A stretch of 64,000 bases of DNA, taken from positions 1,612,001 through 1,676,000 of the forward strand of contig CP073276.1 in NCBI GenBank assembly GCA_038561985.1, written 5' to 3'. Positions 7,344 to 14,254 of this stretch are shown here, piece after piece. The DNA comes from Petrimonas sulfuriphila. GTDB lineage: Bacteria > Bacteroidota > Bacteroidia > Bacteroidales > Dysgonomonadaceae. Under the pieces are notes generated by a model. It was not told the DNA's origin and did no database searches. It saw only the letters and a program-made list of their open reading frames with translations. The stretch's first letter is position 1. Each line of letters starts with the position of its first letter. A program made the translations under genes and the position numbers.

Positions 7344-8551
7344 AAAGGGATAATGCTCAATACAAGGATCTTCAATCCAACAAGCAATCCAAAAACGAGC
7401 GCATCGAAACCTTTCTTCGCAGCGAGTTCGATTTTCGTTTCAATACCGTCAAATCCCGGACAGAGTATAAGGGGAAGGGCTCCGAGAAGCCCTTTTCCGT
7501 ACTCACCAAGTTCGACATCAACTCCATCCGGCGCATATTGGACAGTAAAGGCGGCATCTATACCTCGCCCGACAACATCCGTAACATCCTGGAGAGCAAT
7601 TTTGCACCGAAAGTAAATCCCATAAAAGAATACTTCCAAAACCTGCCCGCTTACTCATCCAACGACGACACGTTACCCATTACGGAGCTGGCGAAATGCG
7701 TAACGGTTAAAAACACCAACAATTGGAACGGATACCTGCTGAAATGGCTGGTGGCAGTTGTGGCCAATGCAATGGACGATACAGGATGTAAAAACCATAC
7801 TTGTTTGGTGCTGACCGGCAGGCAGGGAGAGTATAAAACCACTTTTCTGGATATGCTTTGTCCCGAGAGTCTTCAGAATTATCTTTTCACCGGTAAAATC
7901 GATCCGCAGAACAAGGACGTCCAAACCCTGATGGCAGAATACCTGCTCATCAACATCGACGACCAGCTCCGGGCATTGAACAAGCGCGACGAGAACGAAC
8001 TGAAAAATCTCATCACGGTAAATTTTGTCAAGTACCGCCGTCCGTATGATATCTACATCGAAGAATATCCGCATCGGGCGAGCTTTATGGCATCGGTAAA
8101 CGGGAACGATTTTCTGACCGATCCTACCGGAAGCCGCCGTTTTCTTCCTTTTGAAGCGTTACACATCGATATCGACAGGATGAAGGACATCGATATGGAT
8201 GAAGTGTACGGCCAGGCTTTTCGGCTGTACAAATCGGGATTCCGGTATTGGTTCGACAAGAATGAGACGGAAGAACTCAACTACTTCAACAACGAGTTTC
8301 AGATGCAGACGGTGGAATACGAAATGCTGATAAAGGGATATGAAGAACCGGATGAGAGTGACACCGAAGATTGTTTTCACACCACCACCGATATTGTCAA
8401 CTACCTGCAACCCTTTTGTACGACCCGCCTTGTCGTAAAACAGATGGGCGAAGCCCTGCGTAAAAGTTCGTTCAAAAGGGAATCGAGACGCGTAAACGGC
8501 AGACCCGTTTGGGGTTACTTGCTGAAACAGGTAATCCCCGTGCCGTTTTAA
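7340..8551 (+). CDS. VapE-family P-loop ATPase (putative replicative helicase)
   Basis: A 403-residue protein of the virulence-associated E (VapE/VirE) family, which contains superfamily-3-like helicases of mobile elements. Visible motifs: Walker A LTGRQGEYKTTF (about 153-164), Walker B LLINIDDQL, then ENELKNLI and RASFMASVNGNDFLTDPTGS, a sensor/arginine-finger region typical of the family. The N-terminal 120 residues are an accessory region. It overlaps the HTH gene and is followed by a 294-bp repeat-rich non-coding stretch and then a primase, a layout expected of a self-replicating excised element. Function is by family inference. Confidence 0.82.
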   Translation: MKRDNAQYKDLQSNKQSKNERIETFLRSEFDFRFNTVKSRTEYKGKGSEKPFSVLTKFDINSIRRILDSKGGIYTSPDNIRNILESNFAPKVNPIKEYFQNLPAYSSNDDTLPITELAKCVTVKNTNNWNGYLLKWLVAVVANAMDDTGCKNHTCLVLTGRQGEYKTTFLDMLCPESLQNYLFTGKIDPQNKDVQTLMAEYLLINIDDQLRALNKRDENELKNLITVNFVKYRRPYDIYIEEYPHRASFMASVNGNDFLTDPTGSRRFLPFEALHIDIDRMKDIDMDEVYGQAFRLYKSGFRYWFDKNETEELNYFNNEFQMQTVEYEMLIKGYEEPDESDTEDCFHTTTDIVNYLQPFCTTRLVVKQMGEALRKSSFKRESRRVNGRPVWGYLLKQVIPVPF

Positions 8552-8845
8552 CTTTCAGTATTTTGCCTTACTACCTTACTACAACCTAAAAAAATAAAGA
8601 ATAATACAGTGAAAGAAAAAGAGTTGTACTGTCGTAACATCTTTTTCGGACAAGTTACGACCCACTTACGACATTACTACACGGGCGCACGATGTAGTAG
8701 GACAAATCAAAAACTGTCGTAGGATGAAAATAGAAAATAACGATACTTTTTTCTTTCACTGTCAATGAATTAAACAGATGTAGTATGTAGTAAGAGAAAA
8801 AAACAAACCACCAAAATTTATAAACTTCTAAAACAGCAACCAACA
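8552..8845. other. repeat-rich intergenic region, candidate replication origin
   Basis: No gene. CAGTGAAAGAAAAAG (8607-8621) and CTTTTTTCTTTCACTG (8746-8761) form a long-range inverted repeat. Between and around them are several TTACGAC/GTCGTAA and TACTAC/GTAGTA copies in both orientations (for example GTCGTAAC, AGTTACGAC, CTTACGAC, TTACTACA, GATGTAGTA twice). Iteron-like repeats between a helicase-like gene and a primase suggest an origin of replication for the excised circle (inference). Confidence 0.45.
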
Positions 8846-9751
8846 ATGAAAACCTCAATAGAAAACCTCAAACAAAACTCCATTAAACGGTATTTAGCCG
8901 AAAACGGCATCTACCCCGCGAGAGAATATGCCACTTATGCGCTGTACAAAAGTCCGTTCCGCAACGATCGAAAACCCAGCTTCAAAGTCGATTACAAAGA
9001 CAACCTTTGGCGCGACTTCGGAAGCGAAGAAGGCGGAAGCATTATCGACTTGATAATGAAAATGAAACAATGCTCCTTTATTCAAGCCGTAAGACACTTG
9101 GAAGAAAAAGCCGACTTTCCTGTAATCGTCAAGCCCGCTTTTTCTTCCCCGGCGGAATCGGCCGGACGGATGAAATTGCTTCGCGTGGAGCAATCCCTTC
9201 CGCCCCACCTCGAAAGATATATCCGTGAACGAGGCATCCCCGCCCACTTAACGGCAGAATACCTAACAGCCGTTTATTACGATGTAAACGGCAGAGAGTA
9301 TTCTGCATTGGGATTTAAAAACGACAAAGGCGGGTTTGAACTTCGGAATCCCGACTTCCAAGGATGTTATCCCCCCAAAACGATAACCACCTTTGACCAC
9401 AACTCAACTACCTGTAATCTGTTCGAAGGTTTTACCGACTTTTTAAGCTACCTGACTTTGTATCCGATGAAAGAAAAAAGTCTTTTACCGGAATCGGCAG
9501 TGGTGTTGAACTCCACAAGTAACCTTGAAAAAGCTCTTCCGTTTCTTTCAAAACACGCCCAAATTTACGCTTACCTCGATAACGATGAAGGGGGAAAATC
9601 GGCAATGCAGAAACTTAAAAAAATGGGGTTTCCGGTAACCGACTGTTCCAACCTCTATGCAAACGATAACGATTTAAACGACTTTTTGCAGCGGATGATC
9701 CGACAAAAACCGGTTAAAAATATCGCAAAATCAAGACGAATGAAATTCTAA
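8846..9751 (+). CDS. primase-like protein with Toprim domain
   Basis: A 301-residue DnaG-type primase of mobile elements. The N terminus (YALYKSPFRNDRKPSFKVDY, then WRDFGSEEGGSIIDL) matches the CHC2-like fold but lacks the four zinc ligands, as in Bacteroidota element-borne primases. The Toprim domain is at about 190-280: LFEGFTDFLSYL holds the catalytic Glu and YAYLDNDEGGKSA the DxD. It probably primes replication of excised element A together with the VapE-like protein. The gene ends just before the 57-bp tandem repeats that precede the mobilization genes. Confidence 0.8.
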   Translation: MKTSIENLKQNSIKRYLAENGIYPAREYATYALYKSPFRNDRKPSFKVDYKDNLWRDFGSEEGGSIIDLIMKMKQCSFIQAVRHLEEKADFPVIVKPAFSSPAESAGRMKLLRVEQSLPPHLERYIRERGIPAHLTAEYLTAVYYDVNGREYSALGFKNDKGGFELRNPDFQGCYPPKTITTFDHNSTTCNLFEGFTDFLSYLTLYPMKEKSLLPESAVVLNSTSNLEKALPFLSKHAQIYAYLDNDEGGKSAMQKLKKMGFPVTDCSNLYANDNDLNDFLQRMIRQKPVKNIAKSRRMKF

Positions 9752-9797
9752 TTACAGACCATAGCACATCCGAAAACCGGACAAATTGAGATGAAAA

Positions 9798-9911
9798 CAA
9801 GGTTAAATTCGTTGAATGAACAACGAAGCACGGATCTCGAAAAATGTAACTAAGCAAGGTTAAATTCGTTGAATGAACAACGAAGCACGGATCTCGAAAA
9901 ATGTAACTAAG
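9798..9911. repeat. two tandem 57-bp repeats upstream of mob genes
   Basis: Units 9798-9854 and 9855-9911 appear identical. Each holds TTCGTTG-AATGAA-CAACGAA, a perfect 7-bp inverted repeat with a 6-nt spacer (9808-9827 and 9865-9884). The location directly before mobC suggests part of the oriT or a Mob-protein binding site. Confidence 0.75.
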
Positions 9912-9920
9912 CAAGTTTGT

Positions 9921-9947
9921 GTTTCGGGCAGCCCGAAACCTTGTTTT
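9921..9947 (+). terminator. strong hairpin, terminator or oriT structure
   Basis: GTTTCGGGC (9921-9929) and GCCCGAAAC (9931-9939) are perfect 9-bp arms with a single central A, flanked by CAAG (9912-9915) and CTTG (9939-9942), then TTTTT. It may end the primase transcript; equally, it may be the inverted repeat of oriT, 45 nt before mobC. Confidence 0.55.
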
Positions 9948-9990
9948 TCATCCCGTTGGTCTCCATTTTCACCCATAAACAAGCATAGAA

Positions 9991-10347
9991 ATGACATTAA
10001 AAATACCCGCAAATAAAGGCGGTCGTCCCGCCAAAAGTTTAGCCGAAAAACGCAAGTATCGGCTATCGTTAAAACTCAACACGAACGAATATTTTCAACT
10101 CAAAAGCAAGGCAAAAATTGCCTGCAAAAATCGGTGCGATTTTCTTCGCGAATTGATTCTATCGAGAGATGTGAAGCAACGATTTTCGTCGGAACAAATC
10201 GCCATTCTCCGCAAAATCGGCGGAATGGCAAACAACCTGAACCAACTCGTAAAATTGGCACACGTGCAAGGCGTTTGGTTTGTGGAAACAACGGCGAAAA
10301 TGCTGATGAGCGAATTGGACGAACTCTTAAAACGCATCCGATTATGA
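9991..10347 (+). CDS. mobC: MobC-like mobilization accessory protein
   Basis: A 118-residue basic protein of the relaxosome accessory family (MobC, ribbon-helix-helix type). NKGGRPAKSLAEKRKYRLSL is the usual N-terminal basic segment; LNTNEYFQLKSKAKIACKNR and the C-terminal ILRKIGGMANNLNQLVKLAH are diagnostic of MobC proteins of MOBP systems. MobC binds oriT and assists the relaxase in opening the strand at nic. It overlaps the relaxase by four bases (ATGA, 10344-10347), indicating coupled translation. Confidence 0.9.
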   Translation: MTLKIPANKGGRPAKSLAEKRKYRLSLKLNTNEYFQLKSKAKIACKNRCDFLRELILSRDVKQRFSSEQIAILRKIGGMANNLNQLVKLAHVQGVWFVETTAKMLMSELDELLKRIRL

Positions 10348-11312
10348 CGGCAAAAATCGTAAAAGGAACGAGTTTTTCGGGTGCAGTCGGCTATATGATG
10401 AGCAAGAAGGAAAAAGCCGAAATACTGAAAGCCGAAGGCGTCCGAATGGAACCGAAGGAACTCACGGTGAAAAGTTTCGAGATGCAAGCATCGATGCACC
10501 CAAACGTGAAGAAACCGGTTTGGCATATCTCGCTCAACTTTTCGGAACAGGATAAGCATAAATTGACCAACGAAAAAATGGTGGAAATAGCCGAAGCCTA
10601 TCTGCAAAAAATGAACATCAAAAATACGCAGTATCTGATTGTCCGGCATCACGACCGCCAACATCCGCATATCCATCTCTGCATCAACCGCATTGATAAC
10701 GACGGCAAGCTGATATCGGACAAGAACGAAAAATACCGCAGTACCGGCGTCTGCAAAGAACTGACCAAAGCACACGGTTTATACTTCGCCCCGGGAAAAG
10801 AAAACGTAAACCGCGAACGGCTGATCGGAAACGATAAAATCAAGTACGAGATTTACGATGCGTTGCAACGAGCCATTCCCAAAAGCAAAACGTGGGAGGA
10901 ATTGGAAAAGCAATTGAAAAACGACGGCATCACATTTCAATTTAAAACCGCCGGAAGTACCGACAAAATCCAGGGAATTATCTTCGAAAAAGACGGTTTA
11001 AGGATGAGTGGTTCAAAAGTGGACAGGGAATGCAGTTTTTCGAAAATCGACCGGGAAATCAAAGATAACGCCCTTGAAACGATACAGGAATCCGAACGAC
11101 AATTGGATAATTTGCTGTATAATCAACTATCGCTAACCAACGAAGTAATCGGAGTCATTGACTCGCTTTTCTCATTTCTTGGGGATTCCCTGGGATCGTT
11201 TCTCGAACCGAGCAGCCCGCATTACGACGCTACGCTTGCTGACTATATCCTGGCGCTGAAAGCGAGAAAACGACAGGTGCAAAGTCGTATAAAAATCAGC
11301 AGAATAAGATAA
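10344..11312 (+). CDS. mobA: MobA-type relaxase (MOBP, HUH endonuclease)
   Basis: A 322-residue relaxase that nicks oriT and stays bound to the DNA 5' end for transfer. The start at ATG 10344 overlaps mobC; the longer in-frame extension from 10134 lies inside mobC and is rejected. The N-terminal MTAKIVKGTSFSGAVGYMM and the three-histidine motif HHDRQHPHIHLCINRI (about 92-107) are typical of Bacteroides mobilizable elements. The C terminus is a helical region without primase or helicase domains. No type IV coupling protein is present, so the element depends on a helper conjugative element. Confidence 0.93.
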   Translation: MTAKIVKGTSFSGAVGYMMSKKEKAEILKAEGVRMEPKELTVKSFEMQASMHPNVKKPVWHISLNFSEQDKHKLTNEKMVEIAEAYLQKMNIKNTQYLIVRHHDRQHPHIHLCINRIDNDGKLISDKNEKYRSTGVCKELTKAHGLYFAPGKENVNRERLIGNDKIKYEIYDALQRAIPKSKTWEELEKQLKNDGITFQFKTAGSTDKIQGIIFEKDGLRMSGSKVDRECSFSKIDREIKDNALETIQESERQLDNLLYNQLSLTNEVIGVIDSLFSFLGDSLGSFLEPSSPHYDATLADYILALKARKRQVQSRIKISRIR

Positions 11313-11360
11313 AAAAATATTTACAAAAACAATAAAAACTAACTCTAAAATCCACAATTT

Positions 11361-11936
11361 ATGACTACAACTAACAACGAAAACATCCTGATGATGTTTG
11401 AAGAAATCAACCAAAAGTTGGACAGAACTAACCAACAAATCGAGAAAATCGGACAAAAACAGCCGGAAGAAACAGATAACGAGCAAATATCGGAACTTAA
11501 ATCGACAATGGAAAGGGTTTACGAAAGCCAATCTGAGAAACTACACGCCATTGAAAACGCCATCCGTACCGAAAAACGTAAAATCGAATTTACACCTACA
11601 TCCACTTTCGGAATGGCTTTTTTCTTTTCAATGATGTTTATGCTTTTGGCTATGACTGTTTGGAATAATTCGCTAAGAAATCAGAATGCCACGCTTTCGG
11701 ACAACGATTTGAAATTCCGCTACATCCAAATGATAGGCCACGCCACTGATGAAGAGTTATCCGCCATAGATACTGTTTTTTATTTCAATAGAAACAGCAA
11801 GGGAATTAAAACGTTACGCAAACAGGTGGAAACGTTTGAGAAAAATGTGGAAGAGCGGGCGAAGATAATGGAGCGTGAGGAAAGGTTAAAAAGAGAAAAA
11901 GAGAAAATTGAAAGTCAACTGAAATACAAGAAATAA
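11361..11936 (+). CDS. single-pass membrane coiled-coil protein of the mob operon
   Basis: A 191-residue protein with an N-terminal coiled coil (ILMMFEEINQKLDRTNQQIE), one transmembrane segment at about residues 76-98 (FGMAFFFSMMFMLLAMTVW) and a charged C-terminal coiled coil rich in Glu, Lys and Arg. It lies 48 nt after the relaxase. Similar small membrane coiled-coil genes often follow relaxases in Bacteroidota mobilizable elements; their role is not established. Possible roles are membrane docking of the relaxosome or regulation of the relaxase (inference). Confidence 0.65.
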   Translation: MTTTNNENILMMFEEINQKLDRTNQQIEKIGQKQPEETDNEQISELKSTMERVYESQSEKLHAIENAIRTEKRKIEFTPTSTFGMAFFFSMMFMLLAMTVWNNSLRNQNATLSDNDLKFRYIQMIGHATDEELSAIDTVFYFNRNSKGIKTLRKQVETFEKNVEERAKIMEREERLKREKEKIESQLKYKK

Positions 11937-12084
11937 AGCTTAAATCGAAGTTAATATGTTAATTATTGCTGTTATTGGCGATTTTTTTAGTATTTGATGC
12001 AACATTTTACGAAAAAATTCATCTATTTATTACAGACAACATTTTTATCAACTATATTTGAACAAATTTAAAAGCTGTTCATTT

Positions 12085-12654
12085 ATGAAAACAAAAATCT
12101 TATTTCTATTTTTAATCGGCATCTTGTTTGGTTGTAATTCTGATAATATGGATATAAATCTCGCCACAGATGCACCCAATCAAATTCTGATGCTAAAGGT
12201 AGATTACACAACGAACACTTTTGAAGGTGGAACCATATTCGGTTTCTCAAAACCAACGGATAATTTTACTATTATAAACGAATACGTAGAACCGAGTGAT
12301 TTTGGCAATGTTAAACTTATTTACAAAGAATTGAATGAGACTCTATTTGCTGGTACTATTCATTGGATGGGATTAGGCAAAATGACGTTTCCCGAAAAAC
12401 TTGAACCTGCCAATTCTTTTGAACACGTTAAAACTTACGACCTACGTTATCCAAACGGTTTTGAAGTCGTATTTAATCCGGATAACAGGGAATTGGATTA
12501 TGGTAAAGCGTGGCAGTCCATTCAGGGTTTGGTAAAAGTGAGAGAGTTTTTAGCCGCTAATCCCGATCAAAAGGCGAAACTGTTTCTGTACACGCCAAGC
12601 GTTGGTGCAGGCAATCCAAAAGACTGGTATTGGGTAATTTATTTGAAGAAGTAA
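12085..12654 (+). CDS. uncharacterised lipoprotein
   Basis: A 189-residue predicted lipoprotein. ATG 12085 (MKTKILFLFLIGILFGC) gives a short signal peptide with Cys17 as the lipidation site. A TATATTTG that fits the -7 element is at 12052-12059. The mature part is about 170 residues with no cysteine-rich or catalytic motif I can name; it ends with VGAGNPKDWYWVIYLKK. Its 3' end overlaps the convergent sigma factor gene by 16 bp. Neighbouring a FecI/FecR/TonB-receptor group, it may be part of the same surface system, but the opposite orientation gives no operon support. Confidence 0.7.
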   Translation: MKTKILFLFLIGILFGCNSDNMDINLATDAPNQILMLKVDYTTNTFEGGTIFGFSKPTDNFTIINEYVEPSDFGNVKLIYKELNETLFAGTIHWMGLGKMTFPEKLEPANSFEHVKTYDLRYPNGFEVVFNPDNRELDYGKAWQSIQGLVKVREFLAANPDQKAKLFLYTPSVGAGNPKDWYWVIYLKK

Positions 12655-13229
12655 ATTGCAAAAATTAGTTTCATCCCACTTGCCACAATTTCCGGATAAT
12701 GTTTTTTGATGTATTCGCGAACAGTTCTCAAAGATTTTGAAAAGCTGTTGTGAACCGTTTGTGTTGTCGTGTTCAGTTCGCCGGCAGTTTCTTTGGCAGG
12801 AATATTTTCCAAACGCATCCAAAAGGCATCTTGGTTTAATGTGGAACTGTTTTTCAACGCATCGCGAACAATTTGCAACAACTCTTCTTTTTCGATGTTT
12901 TCGTGCGAGGTTAGAGAAGAAACGATATTAGCATCTTCTGCCGGAATAGTTTCGGGAACAGCGATGCGATACATATCGTAAATACGAAAACGCAAGTGTT
13001 GTAACATATATACTTTTACACAACCGGTTTTATTCGTACGCAAAATACGCGGGTTTTCCCAAAAAGCAAGCCAGAAATTCTGAACAATATCTTTTGCCAC
13101 TTCTTTATTATGCACCTTTGATACAACAAAACACAGAACGGTATGACTATACCTTTCATAGAATTGAGAAAAAGCCTTTCTGTCTTTATTCTCAATTGCC
13201 TTCAATAATATTTCATCAGAGGTTTGCAA
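12639..13229 (-). CDS. ECF sigma-70 factor (FecI-like)
   Basis: A 196-residue extracytoplasmic-function sigma factor. Region 2 is visible at about 10-75 (AFSQFYERYSHTVLCFVV, VAKDIVQNFWLAFWENP) and region 4 at about 130-180 (IPAKETAGELNTTTQTVHNS). It is divergent from the FecR gene with a 53-bp gap. On this strand TATTTTTG (13244-13237) lies only 7 nt before the ATG, so if used it would give a leaderless or near-leaderless mRNA. In cell-surface signalling the sigma factor is released by FecR when the TonB receptor binds its ligand; it would then drive receptor expression. Confidence 0.88.
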   Translation of the reverse strand: MQTSDEILLKAIENKDRKAFSQFYERYSHTVLCFVVSKVHNKEVAKDIVQNFWLAFWENPRILRTNKTGCVKVYMLQHLRFRIYDMYRIAVPETIPAEDANIVSSLTSHENIEKEELLQIVRDALKNSSTLNQDAFWMRLENIPAKETAGELNTTTQTVHNSFSKSLRTVREYIKKHYPEIVASGMKLIFAIYFFK

Positions 13230-13282
13230 TCTGAAACAAAAATAGTAATTTTATCCGTTCTAAACGTTCCGTCGACAACAGA

Positions 13283-14254
13283 ATGAAAGAAGAAAAATTA
13301 ACGGCTAAGGAAAAAGCGGCAATTACGCGCGATTTGTTCGAACGATATCGCCGGGGAGAAACTTCGCAGACAGAGAATGAAGTCATCGAATCGCTTGAAT
13401 CTGCCTTTATTCCTAAAAAAGAGTTCGAAATTACCGATGAGTTGATTGATGAATTAAATACCGAAACAACCGATTTTATTTTCCGAAAAATTGAAAACCC
13501 CAAAAAACGCAGGCTCTCGCCTATTCTTATTGGCTCGGTGGCGAGTATTGCGTTGTTGGTTATTGGGATATTCGTGTTTTACAAACCGCAATCTCAACAA
13601 ACTAAAGATAACGAAATACAATATGTTGCAACCGATGCAATCAAAAATATCACCTTATCCGATGGTTCGCAAATCATTTTAAATTCGGGTACCAGGTTAC
13701 GTGAAAACTCACGGGAAGTGTGGCTTGACGAAGGCGAAGCTTTTTTTAATGTGAAACCTGATGCTAACAACCCATTTGTAGTACACTTACGCAACGATTT
13801 AAAAGTACGGGTGCTGGGAACAAGTTTTACGATTCAGACTTACGAAGAATTACCGCTTCAAGAAGTGAGCGTGTTGAGTGGAAAAGTAAATGTTTCCATT
13901 CAGAATAGCCCAAGCATAGAACTTATAGCCAACCAACAGGCAATATACAACGTAACCGAAAAAGAACTCTCGAAAAAAACAACAAACAGTGCACAAAAAG
14001 CTGCCTGGCGTTCGGGAACAATCGTTTTGGAAAACGGTACGGCAGAAGAGTTGCGCTTGCGCATCCGGCAACTGTACGATAAAAATATTGTTTTCGAAAA
14101 CCAACCCGAAGCGATGTCCATAAACATAACACTCGACAAAACCGCCGCACTAAACGAAATAGCGGATGAAATAGCCACCTTGTATGATTTATCCTATCAA
14201 ATTGCGGACGATAAAATAGTTTTCCAATCCCAAAATGCTACGGAACTTCCCTAA
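13283..14254 (+). CDS. FecR-family anti-sigma factor
   Basis: A 323-residue inner-membrane anti-sigma factor. The cytoplasmic N terminus (LTAKEKAAITRDLFERYRRG) binds the sigma factor; one transmembrane helix lies at about 80-98 (ILIGSVASIALLVIGIFVF); the periplasmic FecR domain follows (ITLSDGSQIILNSGTRLREN, VWLDEGEAFFNVKPDANNPF, VRVLGTSFTIQTY); the C-terminal domain (DUF4974-like) contains LRLRIRQLYDKNIVFEN. It is divergent from the sigma gene and overlaps the TonB-receptor start by 20 bp, so FecR and receptor are translationally linked. Confidence 0.92.
   Translation: MKEEKLTAKEKAAITRDLFERYRRGETSQTENEVIESLESAFIPKKEFEITDELIDELNTETTDFIFRKIENPKKRRLSPILIGSVASIALLVIGIFVFYKPQSQQTKDNEIQYVATDAIKNITLSDGSQIILNSGTRLRENSREVWLDEGEAFFNVKPDANNPFVVHLRNDLKVRVLGTSFTIQTYEELPLQEVSVLSGKVNVSIQNSPSIELIANQQAIYNVTEKELSKKTTNSAQKAAWRSGTIVLENGTAEELRLRIRQLYDKNIVFENQPEAMSINITLDKTAALNEIADEIATLYDLSYQIADDKIVFQSQNATELP

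Noticed and set aside
9798-9911. Possible CRISPR-like repeat
   Set aside because: Two directly abutting 57-bp units with no spacer and no cas genes; a simple tandem duplication.
10134-10343. N-terminal extension of the relaxase
   Set aside because: Lies entirely inside mobC in another frame; the coupled ATGA at 10344 gives the canonical MTAKIVKG start.
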